64,000 nucleotides of DNA from Gimesia chilikensis. Its GTDB lineage: Bacteria > Planctomycetota > Planctomycetia > Planctomycetales > Planctomycetaceae. The stretch lies in NCBI RefSeq assembly GCF_007744075.1, contig NZ_CP036266.1, forward strand, positions 6,123,748-6,187,747, in the 5' to 3' direction. Of this stretch, positions 1 through 9,243 are shown one piece after another (positions within the stretch are counted from its first letter, which is position 1; every line of letters begins with the position of its first letter). The notes beneath the pieces are model-generated. The model was not told the DNA's origin. It made no database searches and saw only the letters and a list, made by a program, of their open reading frames with translations. The translations under genes and the position numbers were made by a program.

Positions 1-12
1 GCAGACGGGGAA

Positions 13-1134
13 GTGAAACATCACAGTCAGCTCAAATGGTTTTTATTGCTCTTGGTCCTGCTGGGAGGAGCGGTCTTTTTCCGGTACTTCACTGATGATC
101 CGCTGACGGCCGCCAAAGCACAACTGAGAGCAAAAGGCTATAAAGTCAAGGCAATTCATTACTCCAATCCCATCGACGACTCGCTCGGGAAACTTAAAAA
201 GATTCTCAACAGGGAATCACTCAGAGTGACCTGCATCGAATGGTATACTCCCCGGGAATCCCTGGAAATCACGGAAGAACTTGACAGGCTTGCTCCCTAT
301 ATAGAAACACTCCAGTGTGGCTTAACCAAAGTCTCCGACCAGGATGCCCTGATCCTCGGAAAGATGCATCAGTTGAAAAACCTGCAGGTTTATGGCCCGG
401 ACCTGTCGGCGCGGGGAGTCTCGCAGCTCTCCCAGCTGAAGCACCTGACCTGGCTGGAACTCTATGCGCCTCAAGCGACCGACGAATCACTCCGCTGGTT
501 AGAGCAGAACGATCAATTAAGCTGGCTCTATCTGTCTGATTCCCAGGCAGGAACTGCAACCATGCAACGCATTGCCCATCATCGAGAGATGGTGCGTCTC
601 GATTTGCAGGGAACCAGGATTGAATCTTCTGACCTGCAATATCTAACGGGCTTTCCTCGACTACACATGCTGGAATTAAACAGGACCTTCATTGATGATC
701 GGGCTGCGGCTTATCTCGGTCAGATGCAGTCTCTCGGCACACTCTATTTGAGTGAGACGGAAGTGGGTGACGAGGTCTGCAGAGCACTTGCGGAACTTCC
801 TGAGTTGACATCATTAAAACTCAACGACACCCTGGTGACCGATCAGGGTGTGCAGGCTCTGCTGGAAGGGCGTGCACCGCTGAAAGATCTTTCGTTGTGG
901 CGTTGTGACGTCTCTGCCAAAGCGTTCATGGAGGCCAGATCCTGGCCTGCCGAACTGGAGACACTGTCAGTCCGCGGGACGTCGATTAATGGGAGAGAGA
1001 TCCTGGCAATGATCGAGAGTCTTCCGTCTCTGATCACTGTCGGCTATAATCATCGTGATACTGACTCAGATATTATTGAACAAATCGATGCAATGCTTAA
1101 GAAACGCCGCGCGCATAATCGAAACAGCAGATAA
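13..1134 (+). CDS. Leucine-rich-repeat protein with N-terminal membrane anchor
   Basis: A 373-residue protein starting with GTG. Residues 8-26 are strongly hydrophobic after a short basic start, so they form a signal anchor or uncleaved signal peptide. From about residue 95 onward the chain is a series of roughly 24-residue leucine-rich repeats (pattern L..L.L..T.I.D). These resemble the internalin-like or ribonuclease-inhibitor-like repeats that planctomycetes carry in many copies. Such repeats normally bind proteins, and no catalytic motif is visible. It probably faces the periplasm. The binding partner cannot be deduced. The upstream context lies outside the window, so an earlier start cannot be excluded. 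The short gap to the next gene suggests possible co-transcription with the two small secreted proteins. Confidence 0.8.
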   Translation: MKHHSQLKWFLLLLVLLGGAVFFRYFTDDPLTAAKAQLRAKGYKVKAIHYSNPIDDSLGKLKKILNRESLRVTCIEWYTPRESLEITEELDRLAPYIETLQCGLTKVSDQDALILGKMHQLKNLQVYGPDLSARGVSQLSQLKHLTWLELYAPQATDESLRWLEQNDQLSWLYLSDSQAGTATMQRIAHHREMVRLDLQGTRIESSDLQYLTGFPRLHMLELNRTFIDDRAAAYLGQMQSLGTLYLSETEVGDEVCRALAELPELTSLKLNDTLVTDQGVQALLEGRAPLKDLSLWRCDVSAKAFMEARSWPAELETLSVRGTSINGREILAMIESLPSLITVGYNHRDTDSDIIEQIDAMLKKRRAHNRNSR

Positions 1135-1188
1135 GACGTTTGACGGCATTACCAGTCAACCAGCTAACAAAACATAAGGAGCCTGAGC

Positions 1189-1497
1189 ATGTATAAGTCT
1201 CTCGCAATTTTTTTCCTGGGCCTTTGCCTGTCACTGATCACTCCTTTTTCAACTTCAGCAAAGTTTCAGGCTCCCCAGCTTCCCAAAGAGGTGGCTACGA
1301 TCAGTGTGGTGCAGACTCCCGATGGTCCCCAGCTGAAAATAGAAGCGGGCGATCTGGTCTGTACGACAAAGGAACTGAAAGCGCAACACAAAAAAGAAGA
1401 ACCGTGGACCGTGAAACCGGTGGGGGGCCAGGTTGAGATGCGGCGTGGTGATAAAGTCAATCAAGGCCCCATCATCAAAGTGTTACTCCGTTTCTAA
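1189..1497 (+). CDS. Small secreted protein, tandem copy 1
   Basis: A 102-residue protein preceded by a good ribosome site (AAGGAG, about 8 bases before ATG). The first 24 residues form a Sec signal peptide ending near TSA, so a mature domain of about 78 residues is exported. The mature part carries the pattern VQT..GPQL.I.AGD..CTT.EL and ends in LRF. The same pattern occurs in the next gene, which has the same length. I do not recognise the family. The size and the predicted beta-rich composition suggest a small beta-sandwich or barrel, but this is a guess. Confidence 0.75.
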   Translation: MYKSLAIFFLGLCLSLITPFSTSAKFQAPQLPKEVATISVVQTPDGPQLKIEAGDLVCTTKELKAQHKKEEPWTVKPVGGQVEMRRGDKVNQGPIIKVLLRF

Positions 1498-1517
1498 GTC
1501 ATGCAAAGGAACCAAGG

Positions 1518-1826
1518 ATGTTCAAAGCCAAATCGATCTTAGCCCTGGTAAGTTGCCTGCTCCTGATGTGCGCACTCCCCGCTTCGGAAGGAAACCAGAA
1601 ACCGAAAGGCGGGAATGAACTGGTCCGTCTACGGGCGGTTCAGACCAGTGCAGGCCCGCAGTTGGAGATTAAGGCTGGTGACTTTACCTGTACCACTTCA
1701 GAATTGACGGTCCGCCGTAAACAGGGGCAGCCGTTTACGGTCAAGCCAGCTAATGGGAAGGTGCAGGTCCATCGTGGGGGAACGATCTCGCAAGCGGGAC
1801 AGATTGAAATCGCACTCCGGTTTTAA
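1518..1826 (+). CDS. Small secreted protein, tandem copy 2
   Basis: A 102-residue protein with a Sec-type signal peptide (residues 1-25) and a ribosome site AAAGGAACCAAGG just before ATG. It aligns without gaps over most of its length with the preceding gene: both have VQT..GPQL.I.AGD, CTT.EL, VKP..G.V and a terminal LRF. It is therefore a tandem duplicate that has diverged considerably. The single Cys in the CTT motif is kept in both copies. The two genes are 20 bases apart and surely co-transcribed. Function unknown. Confidence 0.75.
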   Translation: MFKAKSILALVSCLLLMCALPASEGNQKPKGGNELVRLRAVQTSAGPQLEIKAGDFTCTTSELTVRRKQGQPFTVKPANGKVQVHRGGTISQAGQIEIALRF

Positions 1827-1845
1827 GTCGAGCAGTGTTGATCCC

Positions 1846-1871
1846 CGATCGCGTTTTCAATAGTGCGATCG
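1846..1871. terminator. Possible hairpin between convergent genes
   Basis: Perfect 7-bp arms CGATCGC (1846-1852) and GCGATCG (1865-1871) are separated by 12 bases, in the 75-bp gap between two converging genes. There is no clean T-run, so a terminator role is only suggested by position. Confidence 0.3.
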
Positions 1872-1901
1872 AGGACCTGTAATGCCGGTGACAGAGCCCC
1901 T

Positions 1902-4175
1902 TTAATCGGTGACACTGCCTGCTTCGACGGTGGAGAGTTCCTCTGTCAGGAATTCCATCTTGCCGCTTTTGACGTCGTAGAGAGCACCAACGACCATCAC
2001 CTTGCCGGTCTGAACCAGATCCCTGATGACCTGGCTGCGGGCGGAGATTTCGTGCACGCTGCGGTAGACGTTGCGGCGGGCGACTTCATCGACGAACTGC
2101 TCCCGCTCTTCGGGGCTCATTTCATCCAGCCGCTCACACGCTTCTTCATCGACACAGGGGATAACTTCATGCACGATGGAATCCAGGTGCGCACAGCCCG
2201 TGACTTGGGTAGGATCGCTGTGATCGCACATCAGTTGTACGGTGGAAGCGACGGCGCCGCAGCGGGTATGCCCCAGCACCAGTACCAGTTTGACTCCTTC
2301 GACCGAGACGCCATATTCGATACTGCCCAGGGATTTGTTGCCGATCACATTGCCGGCAACGCGGACGCTCAGAATATCCCCGATGCCCAGGTCGAGAACC
2401 AGTTCCGCAGGCACACGCGAATCGATACAGCTCAAGACGACCGCCAGCGGGTGCTGTTCTCCTGCCGTCGCGTTGACCTGGTGGCCGAGATCGCGAGAGA
2501 GCCGGTTTCCGGTGTGGAAGCGTTCGTTGCCATCCTGCAGAATCTTGAGTACTTGTGCGGGAGTGATCTGGTCTTTGAGATCACGGGTGGAATAGTCGGC
2601 AAACTGAATTTCGTTTTGCAGTTGATACTTGCGTTTGAAACCACGGAGGCTGACCGAGATGCCGCGTGCAGGACCGATTTTGGTCTTGAATTCCTGAATC
2701 AGGCTGAGAATATCCGGGTCGATGTAATCGGTGTTGCTGGCGTCGATCAGCATCTTGCTGCCGGACTCTGCTTCGTTGAAGATCTGGTCCAGTGCCGCCC
2801 GGTTCAGGAAGCTGACCTGGTTGGCCAGCTCGATATGCAGGACATCGCCGCCGGCATGTGTTTCGAGAATACGGCGGATGGGCTGACGCAGGCTGCTGTT
2901 CAAAATGAAGAGCAGACTGACTCCCAGGCCGATCAGAATCCCGATCAACAGGTCGGTGAAGACGATAGAGAGCAACGTAATAATAAAGGGGAGGAACTGA
3001 TAGCGTCCCTCAGACCACATCTGTTTGAAGAGGGTGGGGCTGGCGAGTTTAAAACCGGTGACCAGCAGAATCGCCGCCAGTGCTGCCAGCGGAATCAGAT
3101 TCATATACATGGGGAGCAACGCGACCGCGATCAGCAGCAGGACCCCATGGAAAATACAGGAGATTTTGGTTTTGGCTCCCGAGTTGACGTTAACCGAACC
3201 ACGGACGATCACGGAGGTAATCGGCAGACCACCGATCAGACCGGAGACCATGTTGCCGACGCCCTGGGCCACCAGTTCGCGGCTCGGCGGGGAGTTGCGG
3301 TTTTCGGGATCCAGTTTGTCGACCGCTTCCAGGTTGAGCAGCGTTTCCAGTGATGCCACGATGGCAATCGTCGCCCCTGCCAGATAGACGGCGGGATTCA
3401 GAAACTGCGAAAAGTCGGGAAAGGTCAGGAAGGTCAGCAGATCTTTGGCTGACTCAGCGACAGGAATCTGAACCATGTGACTGGCTTCAATCGCCCAGGG
3501 CCCCCCCAGACGCTGGAACAGCAGATGCATGGACACGCCCAGCAGAACGACGATCAGCGGACCGGGAATCACCGAGTTCTTCAACATCTTGACCCGTCCC
3601 CAGACGACGAGCAGCAGAATTGAAGTCAAACCGACGGCAGCGGCTCCGTAATGGAAGTCTCCTTCGAAGACGGTCAGCAATTCGGAAAAGGTGTTCTGTT
3701 TATCCGGCTGGGTGAAGGACATTTCCCCTTCCGGGTCGGTATCGTGGCCGACAACGTGGGGAATCTGTTTCAGAATCAGAATCACACCGATGGCAGCCAG
3801 CAGGCCTTTAATCACGCTGGAAGGGAAAAACGCCGAGAGTGAACCGGCACGGACCACTCCCAGAATGATCTGAATCACGCCGCCGACCATGACGGCCAGC
3901 AGGAATGCCTCAAAAGATCCCAGGGTGGCGATCTGGGCAACAACGATGGCTGTCAAACCGGCAGCAGGTCCACTAACGCTGGTACTCGATCCGCTGATGG
4001 ATCCGACGACCAGACCGCCGACAATTCCGGCCAGCAGTCCTGAGAAGAGGGGGGCTCCGGATGCCAGGGCGATTCCCAGGCAGAGCGGCAGAGCCACCAG
4101 AAACACAACGAGACCTGACGTCAGGTCACGGGGTAAATACGAAAGCGGATACCCAGCGGCGCGCGCATCATTCAT
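1902..4175 (-). CDS. SulP-family anion transporter fused to beta-carbonic anhydrase
   Basis: A 757-residue fusion counted from the ATG at 4175. Residues 12-430 hold the SulP/SLC26 membrane core. Residues about 435-525 form a STAS-like domain. Residues 540-757 form a beta-carbonic anhydrase with the zinc and catalytic residues C583-x-D585-S-R587 and H636-x2-C639 all present. The STAS region sits between the other two, so the anhydrase is cytoplasmic. In known SulP-anhydrase fusions the transporter is thought to move bicarbonate and the enzyme to interconvert it with CO2, which would serve carbon supply or pH control. Sulfate transport remains possible. The frame stays open to 4274, but those extra 33 residues look non-coding and the SulP homology begins just after the chosen ATG. 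Confidence 0.9.
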   Translation of the reverse strand: MNDARAAGYPLSYLPRDLTSGLVVFLVALPLCLGIALASGAPLFSGLLAGIVGGLVVGSISGSSTSVSGPAAGLTAIVVAQIATLGSFEAFLLAVMVGGVIQIILGVVRAGSLSAFFPSSVIKGLLAAIGVILILKQIPHVVGHDTDPEGEMSFTQPDKQNTFSELLTVFEGDFHYGAAAVGLTSILLLVVWGRVKMLKNSVIPGPLIVVLLGVSMHLLFQRLGGPWAIEASHMVQIPVAESAKDLLTFLTFPDFSQFLNPAVYLAGATIAIVASLETLLNLEAVDKLDPENRNSPPSRELVAQGVGNMVSGLIGGLPITSVIVRGSVNVNSGAKTKISCIFHGVLLLIAVALLPMYMNLIPLAALAAILLVTGFKLASPTLFKQMWSEGRYQFLPFIITLLSIVFTDLLIGILIGLGVSLLFILNSSLRQPIRRILETHAGGDVLHIELANQVSFLNRAALDQIFNEAESGSKMLIDASNTDYIDPDILSLIQEFKTKIGPARGISVSLRGFKRKYQLQNEIQFADYSTRDLKDQITPAQVLKILQDGNERFHTGNRLSRDLGHQVNATAGEQHPLAVVLSCIDSRVPAELVLDLGIGDILSVRVAGNVIGNKSLGSIEYGVSVEGVKLVLVLGHTRCGAVASTVQLMCDHSDPTQVTGCAHLDSIVHEVIPCVDEEACERLDEMSPEEREQFVDEVARRNVYRSVHEISARSQVIRDLVQTGKVMVVGALYDVKSGKMEFLTEELSTVEAGSVTD

Positions 4176-4341
4176 GGCAGTCAACTCAAACTCAAAAACT
4201 CGATTGGCGGGTAATTTGTGGAAGCGGCCCCGTCTTCCCGGCATCTGAGAGCCAGGAGAGAGACAGCGTCCCACAGTGATGCTGCAGGACGGGTCCTGAA
4301 AGCATCAGACCGGGCTCGGAAGAGCGGTAGTCATGGGGTTT

Positions 4342-4368
4342 ATTATATGATCCAAACTCGTTTTACAA
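4342..4368 (-). promoter_or_regulatory. Candidate promoter for the SulP-carbonic anhydrase gene
   Basis: On the minus strand there is a perfect TATAAT (4342-4347) with TTGTAA (4363-4368) 15 bp upstream. The spacing is short and the -35 is weak, so this is tentative. It would give a leader of about 160 bases. The rest of the 436-bp gap between the divergent genes (4176-4611) is AT-richer than its surroundings and holds no gene I can support. Confidence 0.3.
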
Positions 4369-4611
4369 TCGGAATTTAGCTTTTTCTCTGAATTTGAACT
4401 GCAGAACTTTTTTGCCACTTTAAATCTGAGCTGTTTGTCTATAACTAGACAGAATTCAGAGGCAGCTGCCTGAGAGATCCACGTTTTTTTATCCAAGCTC
4501 TATTTTCGCAAGCTAAGTCATTCCTTGATATAAGTTTACCTCAATTTTTCCGAATGTTGCACCTGTTCTCTCTCAGTTTTCATTTCGGTCCCCTGCAGGA
4601 AAGTGTCGCCC

Positions 4612-5865
4612 ATGCATCAACTCAGACTGATATCACTGTCGCTTGTTTTTATGTTCGGATTCACGGCGAGTGCCACCAGTGCGGATCAGACACTTCCCAA
4701 TCAGAGCTGGTCTCAGTGGCGCGGCCCCCAGCGGGATGGCACGCTTCCCGGAACGGCTCTGCCTGATTCACTGAATGAACAGAATCTGAAATTACGGTGG
4801 GAGCTTCCTCTGAGTCCGGGGTATTCGGGACCGATTGTGACCGCGGACCGGGTGTTCGTGACGGAGACTGTCAATGAGGAGACCGAAGTTGTCCGGGCCC
4901 TGGATCGCCAGACCGGAAAGGAACTCTGGAAACAGTCCTGGCCTGGTGCGATCAGTGTTCCCTTTTTTGCGAAAGCGAATGGGGACTGGATCCGCGCCAC
5001 ACCCGCTTTTGATGGAGAGCGACTGTATGTCGCCGGCATCCGGGATGTGCTGGTCTGCCTGGATGCGGCCAGTGGCAGCATTCTCTGGCGACTCGACTTC
5101 GTCGAGCAGCTCAAATCCTCGCTACCCTCGTTCGGCTTTGCTTCGTCTCCCCTCGTGACCGATGAGGCGGTGTATGTGCAGGCCGGTGGCGGTTTCTGCA
5201 AAGTCAACAAGTTGACGGGAGAAGTCATCTGGCGCGTGCTGGAAGACGGGGGCGGCATGTTCGGCAGTGCATTCTCTTCTCCCTGCCTGGCAGAACTGGA
5301 TGGCGTGCAGCAGATTCTGGTTCAGACCCGGACGACGCTGGCGGGTGTCGATCCGGAATCGGGTCAGGTGTTCTGGGAACAGAAGATCCCCGCGTTTCGA
5401 GGTATGAATATTCTGACGCCGTCAGTTGTGAATAACACCGTCTTTACCAGCAGTTATGGCGGACGTTCGTTTCTGTTTGACATCACCCGCAACGATGGTA
5501 AGTGGCAGGTCAAGGAACTCTGGTCGAATGCGATTCAGGGTTATATGTCATCGCCGATCATTCTGGACGGGTACATTTACCTGCATTTGAAAAATCAACG
5601 TTTTACCTGTCTCGACCTGAAAACAGGAAAAGCGGTCTGGACAACAGCCCCATACGGTAAATACTGGAGCATGGTCACCGATGGTCAGAAGATCCTGGCG
5701 TTGGATCAGAAAGGGGAACTGCTGCTGATCAAAGCCAGTCCGAAGAAATTTGATCTGATCGATCAGCGCAAAGTCGCCGATGACTCCTGGGCATACCTGG
5801 CTGTCAGCGGGAAGGATCTGTTTATCCGCGACCTGAAGCAGCTTTCTGTTTACCAGGCAGAGTAG
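4612..5865 (+). CDS. Secreted PQQ-type beta-propeller protein
   Basis: A 417-residue protein from the ATG at 4612, which has AGGAAAG eight bases upstream. A GTG at 4603 in the same frame overlaps that ribosome site and is less likely. A Sec signal peptide covers about residues 1-25. The rest consists of repeated blades with the pattern LDRQTGKELW, LDAASGSILW, VNKLTGEVIW and LDLKTGKAVW, the hallmark of PQQ-like or outer-membrane-assembly-type propellers. It starts with WSQWRGPQRDG, common in planctomycete proteins of this class. Many of these bind no cofactor, and nothing here proves enzymatic activity. It is likely periplasmic and encoded alone or with the photolyase 27 bases downstream. Confidence 0.85.
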   Translation: MHQLRLISLSLVFMFGFTASATSADQTLPNQSWSQWRGPQRDGTLPGTALPDSLNEQNLKLRWELPLSPGYSGPIVTADRVFVTETVNEETEVVRALDRQTGKELWKQSWPGAISVPFFAKANGDWIRATPAFDGERLYVAGIRDVLVCLDAASGSILWRLDFVEQLKSSLPSFGFASSPLVTDEAVYVQAGGGFCKVNKLTGEVIWRVLEDGGGMFGSAFSSPCLAELDGVQQILVQTRTTLAGVDPESGQVFWEQKIPAFRGMNILTPSVVNNTVFTSSYGGRSFLFDITRNDGKWQVKELWSNAIQGYMSSPIILDGYIYLHLKNQRFTCLDLKTGKAVWTTAPYGKYWSMVTDGQKILALDQKGELLLIKASPKKFDLIDQRKVADDSWAYLAVSGKDLFIRDLKQLSVYQAE

Positions 5866-5892
5866 GACAGTCTGAAGAACGAAGAGGTTAAC

Positions 5893-7386
5893 ATGAGCGT
5901 TCCTGAAATTCGAATCCGCCAGTTGAATAAGGCTCCGCTGAAGGGTGATGGAGACTACGTTCTGTACTGGATGATCGCCAACCGCCGCACCCGTTTCAAT
6001 TTCAGCCTGGAGCGGGCGGTCGAAGTGGCGAAGGGTCTGGATAAACCGCTGGTCGTCTTAGAAGCGCTGCGCTGCGGTTACCGCTGGGCCAGCGACCGGA
6101 TGCATCGTTTTGTCCTGCAGGGCATGGCGGATAACCGAGCGAACTTTGAAGAGACTGTAGCGACCTACTATTGTTATGTGGAACCTGAGGCGGGTCACGG
6201 CTCAGGACTGTTAGAAGCTCTGGCCGACAAAGCGTGCGCGATTGTTACTGATGATTTTCCCTGTTTCTTTCTGCCGCGGATGCTGGACCACGTGGCCCCG
6301 CGCTTGCCCGTCAGCCTGGAAGCCATCGATTCCAATGGACTGCTGCCGCTGCGGGCTGCCTCCCAGGTTTATCCCACGGCGTATGCATTTCGTCGCTTCC
6401 TGCACAAGGAACTGCCGCCCCACCTGCTGGAGATGCCTAAGACGAATCCCCTGGCGCGTATTAAACTGCCCGAACTGAAATCGCTGCCCAAAGAGATTAT
6501 CGACCGCTGGCCGATGGCGACCGATGAAATGCTGACGGCCACACCTGAAGTGCTGGCGGACCTGCCCCTCGATCATGGTGTTGGACCAGCATCCTTTGAC
6601 GGCGGGGAGGAAGAAGCACTCAAAGCGCTGCGACGTTTCTTTGATACCCGCTTCGAACGCTACGCCGACGAACGGAATCTGCCTGAAGAAGAAGTCACCA
6701 GCGGGCTCTCCCCTTACCTGCACTTCGGTCACATCTCGGTGCACGATGTGTTTGATTCCATCGCCCGCCGGGAAGAGTGGTCGGTCGAAAAGGTGATGGA
6801 TCAGAAGCCGACCGGTAAACGAGCCGGGTGGTGGCAGATGAGTGAGACGGCGGAAGGTTTTCTGGACGAACTGATCACCTGGCGGGAGCTGGGTTACAAC
6901 ATGTGCTGGCAGCGGGATGACTACGACCAGTACTCTTCCCTCCCCGACTGGGCGCAGACTACGCTCGACGAGCACGCGTCCGATCCGCGCGAATATACTT
7001 ACTCGCTGGAAGAGTTCGAACAGGCGAAAACACACGATCCCCTCTGGAACGCAGCGCAGACGCAACTGGTGACCGAAGGCCGTCTGCATAATTACATGCG
7101 GATGCTGTGGGGCAAGAAAATCCTGCACTGGTCGGACTCTCCGCAGGACGCGCTCGAGATCATGATCGAACTCAACAACAAGTATGCGGTCGACGGGCGA
7201 AATCCGAATTCGTATTCCGGCATCTTCTGGTGTCTGGGCCGTTACGATCGTGCCTGGGGTCCCGAGCGGGAGATCTTTGGTAAGATCCGTTACATGACCA
7301 GTCAAAACACGGCCCGCAAATTCAGCGTCGATGGCTACCTGGAACGCTACGGTAATCAAAAACGCCAGGGTGCGTTATTCGATTGA
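5893..7386 (+). CDS. phrB: Class II CPD photolyase
   Basis: A 497-residue deoxyribodipyrimidine photolyase, which uses FAD and blue light to split cyclobutane pyrimidine dimers in DNA. The N-terminal alpha/beta antenna domain opens with VLYWMIANRRTRFN. The C-terminal FAD domain contains NNKYAVDGRNPNSYSGIFW and, after WCLGRYDRAWG, the segment EREIFGKIRYM. That combination is the class II signature rather than class I or cryptochrome. The start ATG follows GAAGAGG. The length is normal for class II. It fits a surface-dwelling marine or aquatic bacterium exposed to sunlight. The neighbours give no further functional link. Confidence 0.93.
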   Translation: MSVPEIRIRQLNKAPLKGDGDYVLYWMIANRRTRFNFSLERAVEVAKGLDKPLVVLEALRCGYRWASDRMHRFVLQGMADNRANFEETVATYYCYVEPEAGHGSGLLEALADKACAIVTDDFPCFFLPRMLDHVAPRLPVSLEAIDSNGLLPLRAASQVYPTAYAFRRFLHKELPPHLLEMPKTNPLARIKLPELKSLPKEIIDRWPMATDEMLTATPEVLADLPLDHGVGPASFDGGEEEALKALRRFFDTRFERYADERNLPEEEVTSGLSPYLHFGHISVHDVFDSIARREEWSVEKVMDQKPTGKRAGWWQMSETAEGFLDELITWRELGYNMCWQRDDYDQYSSLPDWAQTTLDEHASDPREYTYSLEEFEQAKTHDPLWNAAQTQLVTEGRLHNYMRMLWGKKILHWSDSPQDALEIMIELNNKYAVDGRNPNSYSGIFWCLGRYDRAWGPEREIFGKIRYMTSQNTARKFSVDGYLERYGNQKRQGALFD

Positions 7387-7471
7387 AGTTTACAGCTGCC
7401 CTGCACTACACTGACTCCCTGTCAGCCTAATCAATCACTTTTGTCAGTGCGCAAGACCAGGGAGCCCGGTT

Positions 7472-8251
7472 GTGGCCAGAGATCTTTTTCAGGGAACGGT
7501 ACCTTATTACGTGCGTTATCGCGTGCCCTACCCCGAGGAACTGCTTACCCGGATCCGGGACCGGGCTGCGATTTCGGGAGAAGATTGCCTGCTGGACCTG
7601 GGCAGCGGCACCGGTGAGATCGCATTACGGCTGGCGCCTCACTTTCGCGAAGTGACAGCCGTCGAACCCGATCCTGCGATGCGGTCTGCGGGACTGACGA
7701 AGATGCGGGAACAGCAGATCGATAATGTCAGCTGGCGTTCCGAAACCGCGGAAGCCTTTTCTGCGGACGAGAAAACATTTGAGCTGGTAACGATCGGCGC
7801 AGCCTTCCACTGGATGGATCGCGGATTGATGGCACGACGGATCCGAGGCTGGCTGCGTCCTGAACAGCCGCTGGTGATCCTGGGATACACGAGCATCTGG
7901 AGCGGGACTACGGACTGGCTCCCACTGGTGCGGGAAGTTCTGCAGCGCTGCCTGGGAGCAAAACGGCGTGCGGGTTCGGGCAACTTCCCCGAACTCTCCC
8001 AGCCTCACGAACAGGTCCTGCAGGAAGCGGGCTACCAGATCGAGGAACTCAAGACCCGGATCACACAACAGTGGACGCTGGAGACACTGATTGGCAATCT
8101 CTATTCAACGTCCTTCGCCTCCCCGGCCGTCCTGGGAGAAAAGCGGAGTGCCTTCGAAGCCGACCTGAGGCAGACACTACTCGACTTTGACTCCCGCGGC
8201 ACGTATTCCGAAGAGATGACCTTCTATGCCCTGCTGGCATGGCCGGAGTAG
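7472..8251 (+). CDS. Class I SAM-dependent methyltransferase
   Basis: A 259-residue protein with a GTG start preceded by GGAG. The SAM-binding motif I is clear, LDLGSGTGE at residues 41-49, followed by a motif II acid (AVEPDPAM) and FELVTIGAAFHWMD, typical of the methyltransferase type 11 group. The substrate is not predictable. It ends 3 bases from the stop of the convergent gene, leaving no room for a separate terminator. Confidence 0.85.
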   Translation: MARDLFQGTVPYYVRYRVPYPEELLTRIRDRAAISGEDCLLDLGSGTGEIALRLAPHFREVTAVEPDPAMRSAGLTKMREQQIDNVSWRSETAEAFSADEKTFELVTIGAAFHWMDRGLMARRIRGWLRPEQPLVILGYTSIWSGTTDWLPLVREVLQRCLGAKRRAGSGNFPELSQPHEQVLQEAGYQIEELKTRITQQWTLETLIGNLYSTSFASPAVLGEKRSAFEADLRQTLLDFDSRGTYSEEMTFYALLAWPE

Positions 8252-8254
8252 TGC

Positions 8255-8719
8255 TTACCGCTGACGGAAGCCGTGGTAGAGGTTGAGCAGACGAAAGTCT
8301 TCCTGTTGCCGGATTCGAGCGGCGCTCAGTTCTTCGGCCTTGGAAAGCAGGAGTGCTCCGCCTGTTTCAAGGATGTGGCGCGGATTCTGCTTTTGTTGTT
8401 CGGCCATCGCCTGAGCGGCTCTTTCCATTACCAGTTGATGGTCCCACTCGCGCAATAACCGGTAATACTCGTCTGAATTTGAAGACGGATCTAAGGGAAG
8501 AAACGGGGCGGCCTGTGTGTGAAAATAAAAGTGGTTTGTCTGCGCCTGTTTCGGTGCTGCCTTGTCTGGTTCCCAAACGGAGACCAGCGGCTCGACTAAG
8601 GCAGCAGGAGTGGCAAGCTCGATGGTTCGGAGTTCGTAAATACTTCCCTGCTTTTCGGTTGCAGAGACGAGAGAACAGGTCAGTCCCCAGATGACGACGG
8701 TGAATAACAGCTGACGCAT
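8255..8719 (-). CDS. Small secreted protein, function unknown
   Basis: A 154-residue protein counted from the ATG at 8719, which has the strong ribosome site AAAGGGGG. The same frame is open to 8791, but that extension would hide the signal peptide. Residues 1-20 are a Sec signal peptide ending SATEKQ. The mature chain starts with GSIYELRTIEL, which recalls the opening strand of NIPSNAP-type ferredoxin-like domains. The similarity is short, and the rest is helical and rich in Glu, Gln and Ala. It follows the VOC gene by about 100 bases on the same strand. Confidence 0.6.
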   Translation of the reverse strand: MRQLLFTVVIWGLTCSLVSATEKQGSIYELRTIELATPAALVEPLVSVWEPDKAAPKQAQTNHFYFHTQAAPFLPLDPSSNSDEYYRLLREWDHQLVMERAAQAMAEQQKQNPRHILETGGALLLSKAEELSAARIRQQEDFRLLNLYHGFRQR

Positions 8720-8818
8720 GGCAGGCCCCCTTTCCGGCTCGATAAGTGAACGCGTTCCTTCAGTCGTGGTTCTTATCAGAACGAAGCCCATGTGTCGAGG
8801 CCTTTTGTCCAGTGCTGC

Positions 8819-9229
8819 TCAGTAAACAGGCCAGATGCCGGGGGTGGCGAGTTCGAGCACGTGGTCGTCGGGATCGCGGAAGTAGAGACTTTCGCCGCCG
8901 CGGGGCCAGCTCATGCGGCTGATAATTTCCACGCCTGCAGAGACGAGGCGTTCTTCCCATTTGGCGAGGTCGTCCCGTTCGATGGCGAAGGCGAAGTGGA
9001 CCGGGCCATCGCCGTCGTGGGGTGGAATCACGCCCCCTTCGAGATGGGCTGCGGTATGCGTGGCGCCCCGTTTGAAGATCAGAAACACGCTACGGTCGCC
9101 GGCGTTCATGGCGCAGAACCGCTGGTCCTCCGCCATGATTTCGAATTCGAACAACTGCCGATAAAAGTCGACTGCGGTCTGCAGGTCATCTACGTAAATC
9201 GACGTCTCCAGTACGCCATGCACTTTCAC
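8819..9229 (-). CDS. VOC-family (glyoxalase/bleomycin-resistance fold) protein
   Basis: A 136-residue protein with a GTG start and the ribosome site GAGGAG eight bases upstream. It shows the two beta-alpha-beta-beta-beta modules of the vicinal oxygen chelate fold: LETSIYVDDLQTAVDFYRQL at the start and SLYFRDPDDHVLELATPG at the end. Metal ligands of the family are usually His and Glu at the strand ends, and the C-terminal VLELATPG fits. It may be a glyoxalase-like lyase, a dioxygenase-like enzyme or a binding protein, and the sequence does not decide between them. It begins 14 bases after the HTH regulator and is probably in its operon. Confidence 0.85.
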   Translation of the reverse strand: MKVHGVLETSIYVDDLQTAVDFYRQLFEFEIMAEDQRFCAMNAGDRSVFLIFKRGATHTAAHLEGGVIPPHDGDGPVHFAFAIERDDLAKWEERLVSAGVEIISRMSWPRGGESLYFRDPDDHVLELATPGIWPVY

Positions 9230-9243
9230 TCTGGTCTCTCCTC

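Noticed and set aside
1863-3353. A 496-codon open frame on the plus strand
   Set aside because: It lies opposite the SulP-carbonic anhydrase gene, whose motifs are unmistakable. It has no signal, motif or family feature and arises from codon bias.
6211-7359. A 382-codon open frame on the minus strand
   Set aside because: It is the reverse complement of the photolyase coding region and has no recognisable domain.
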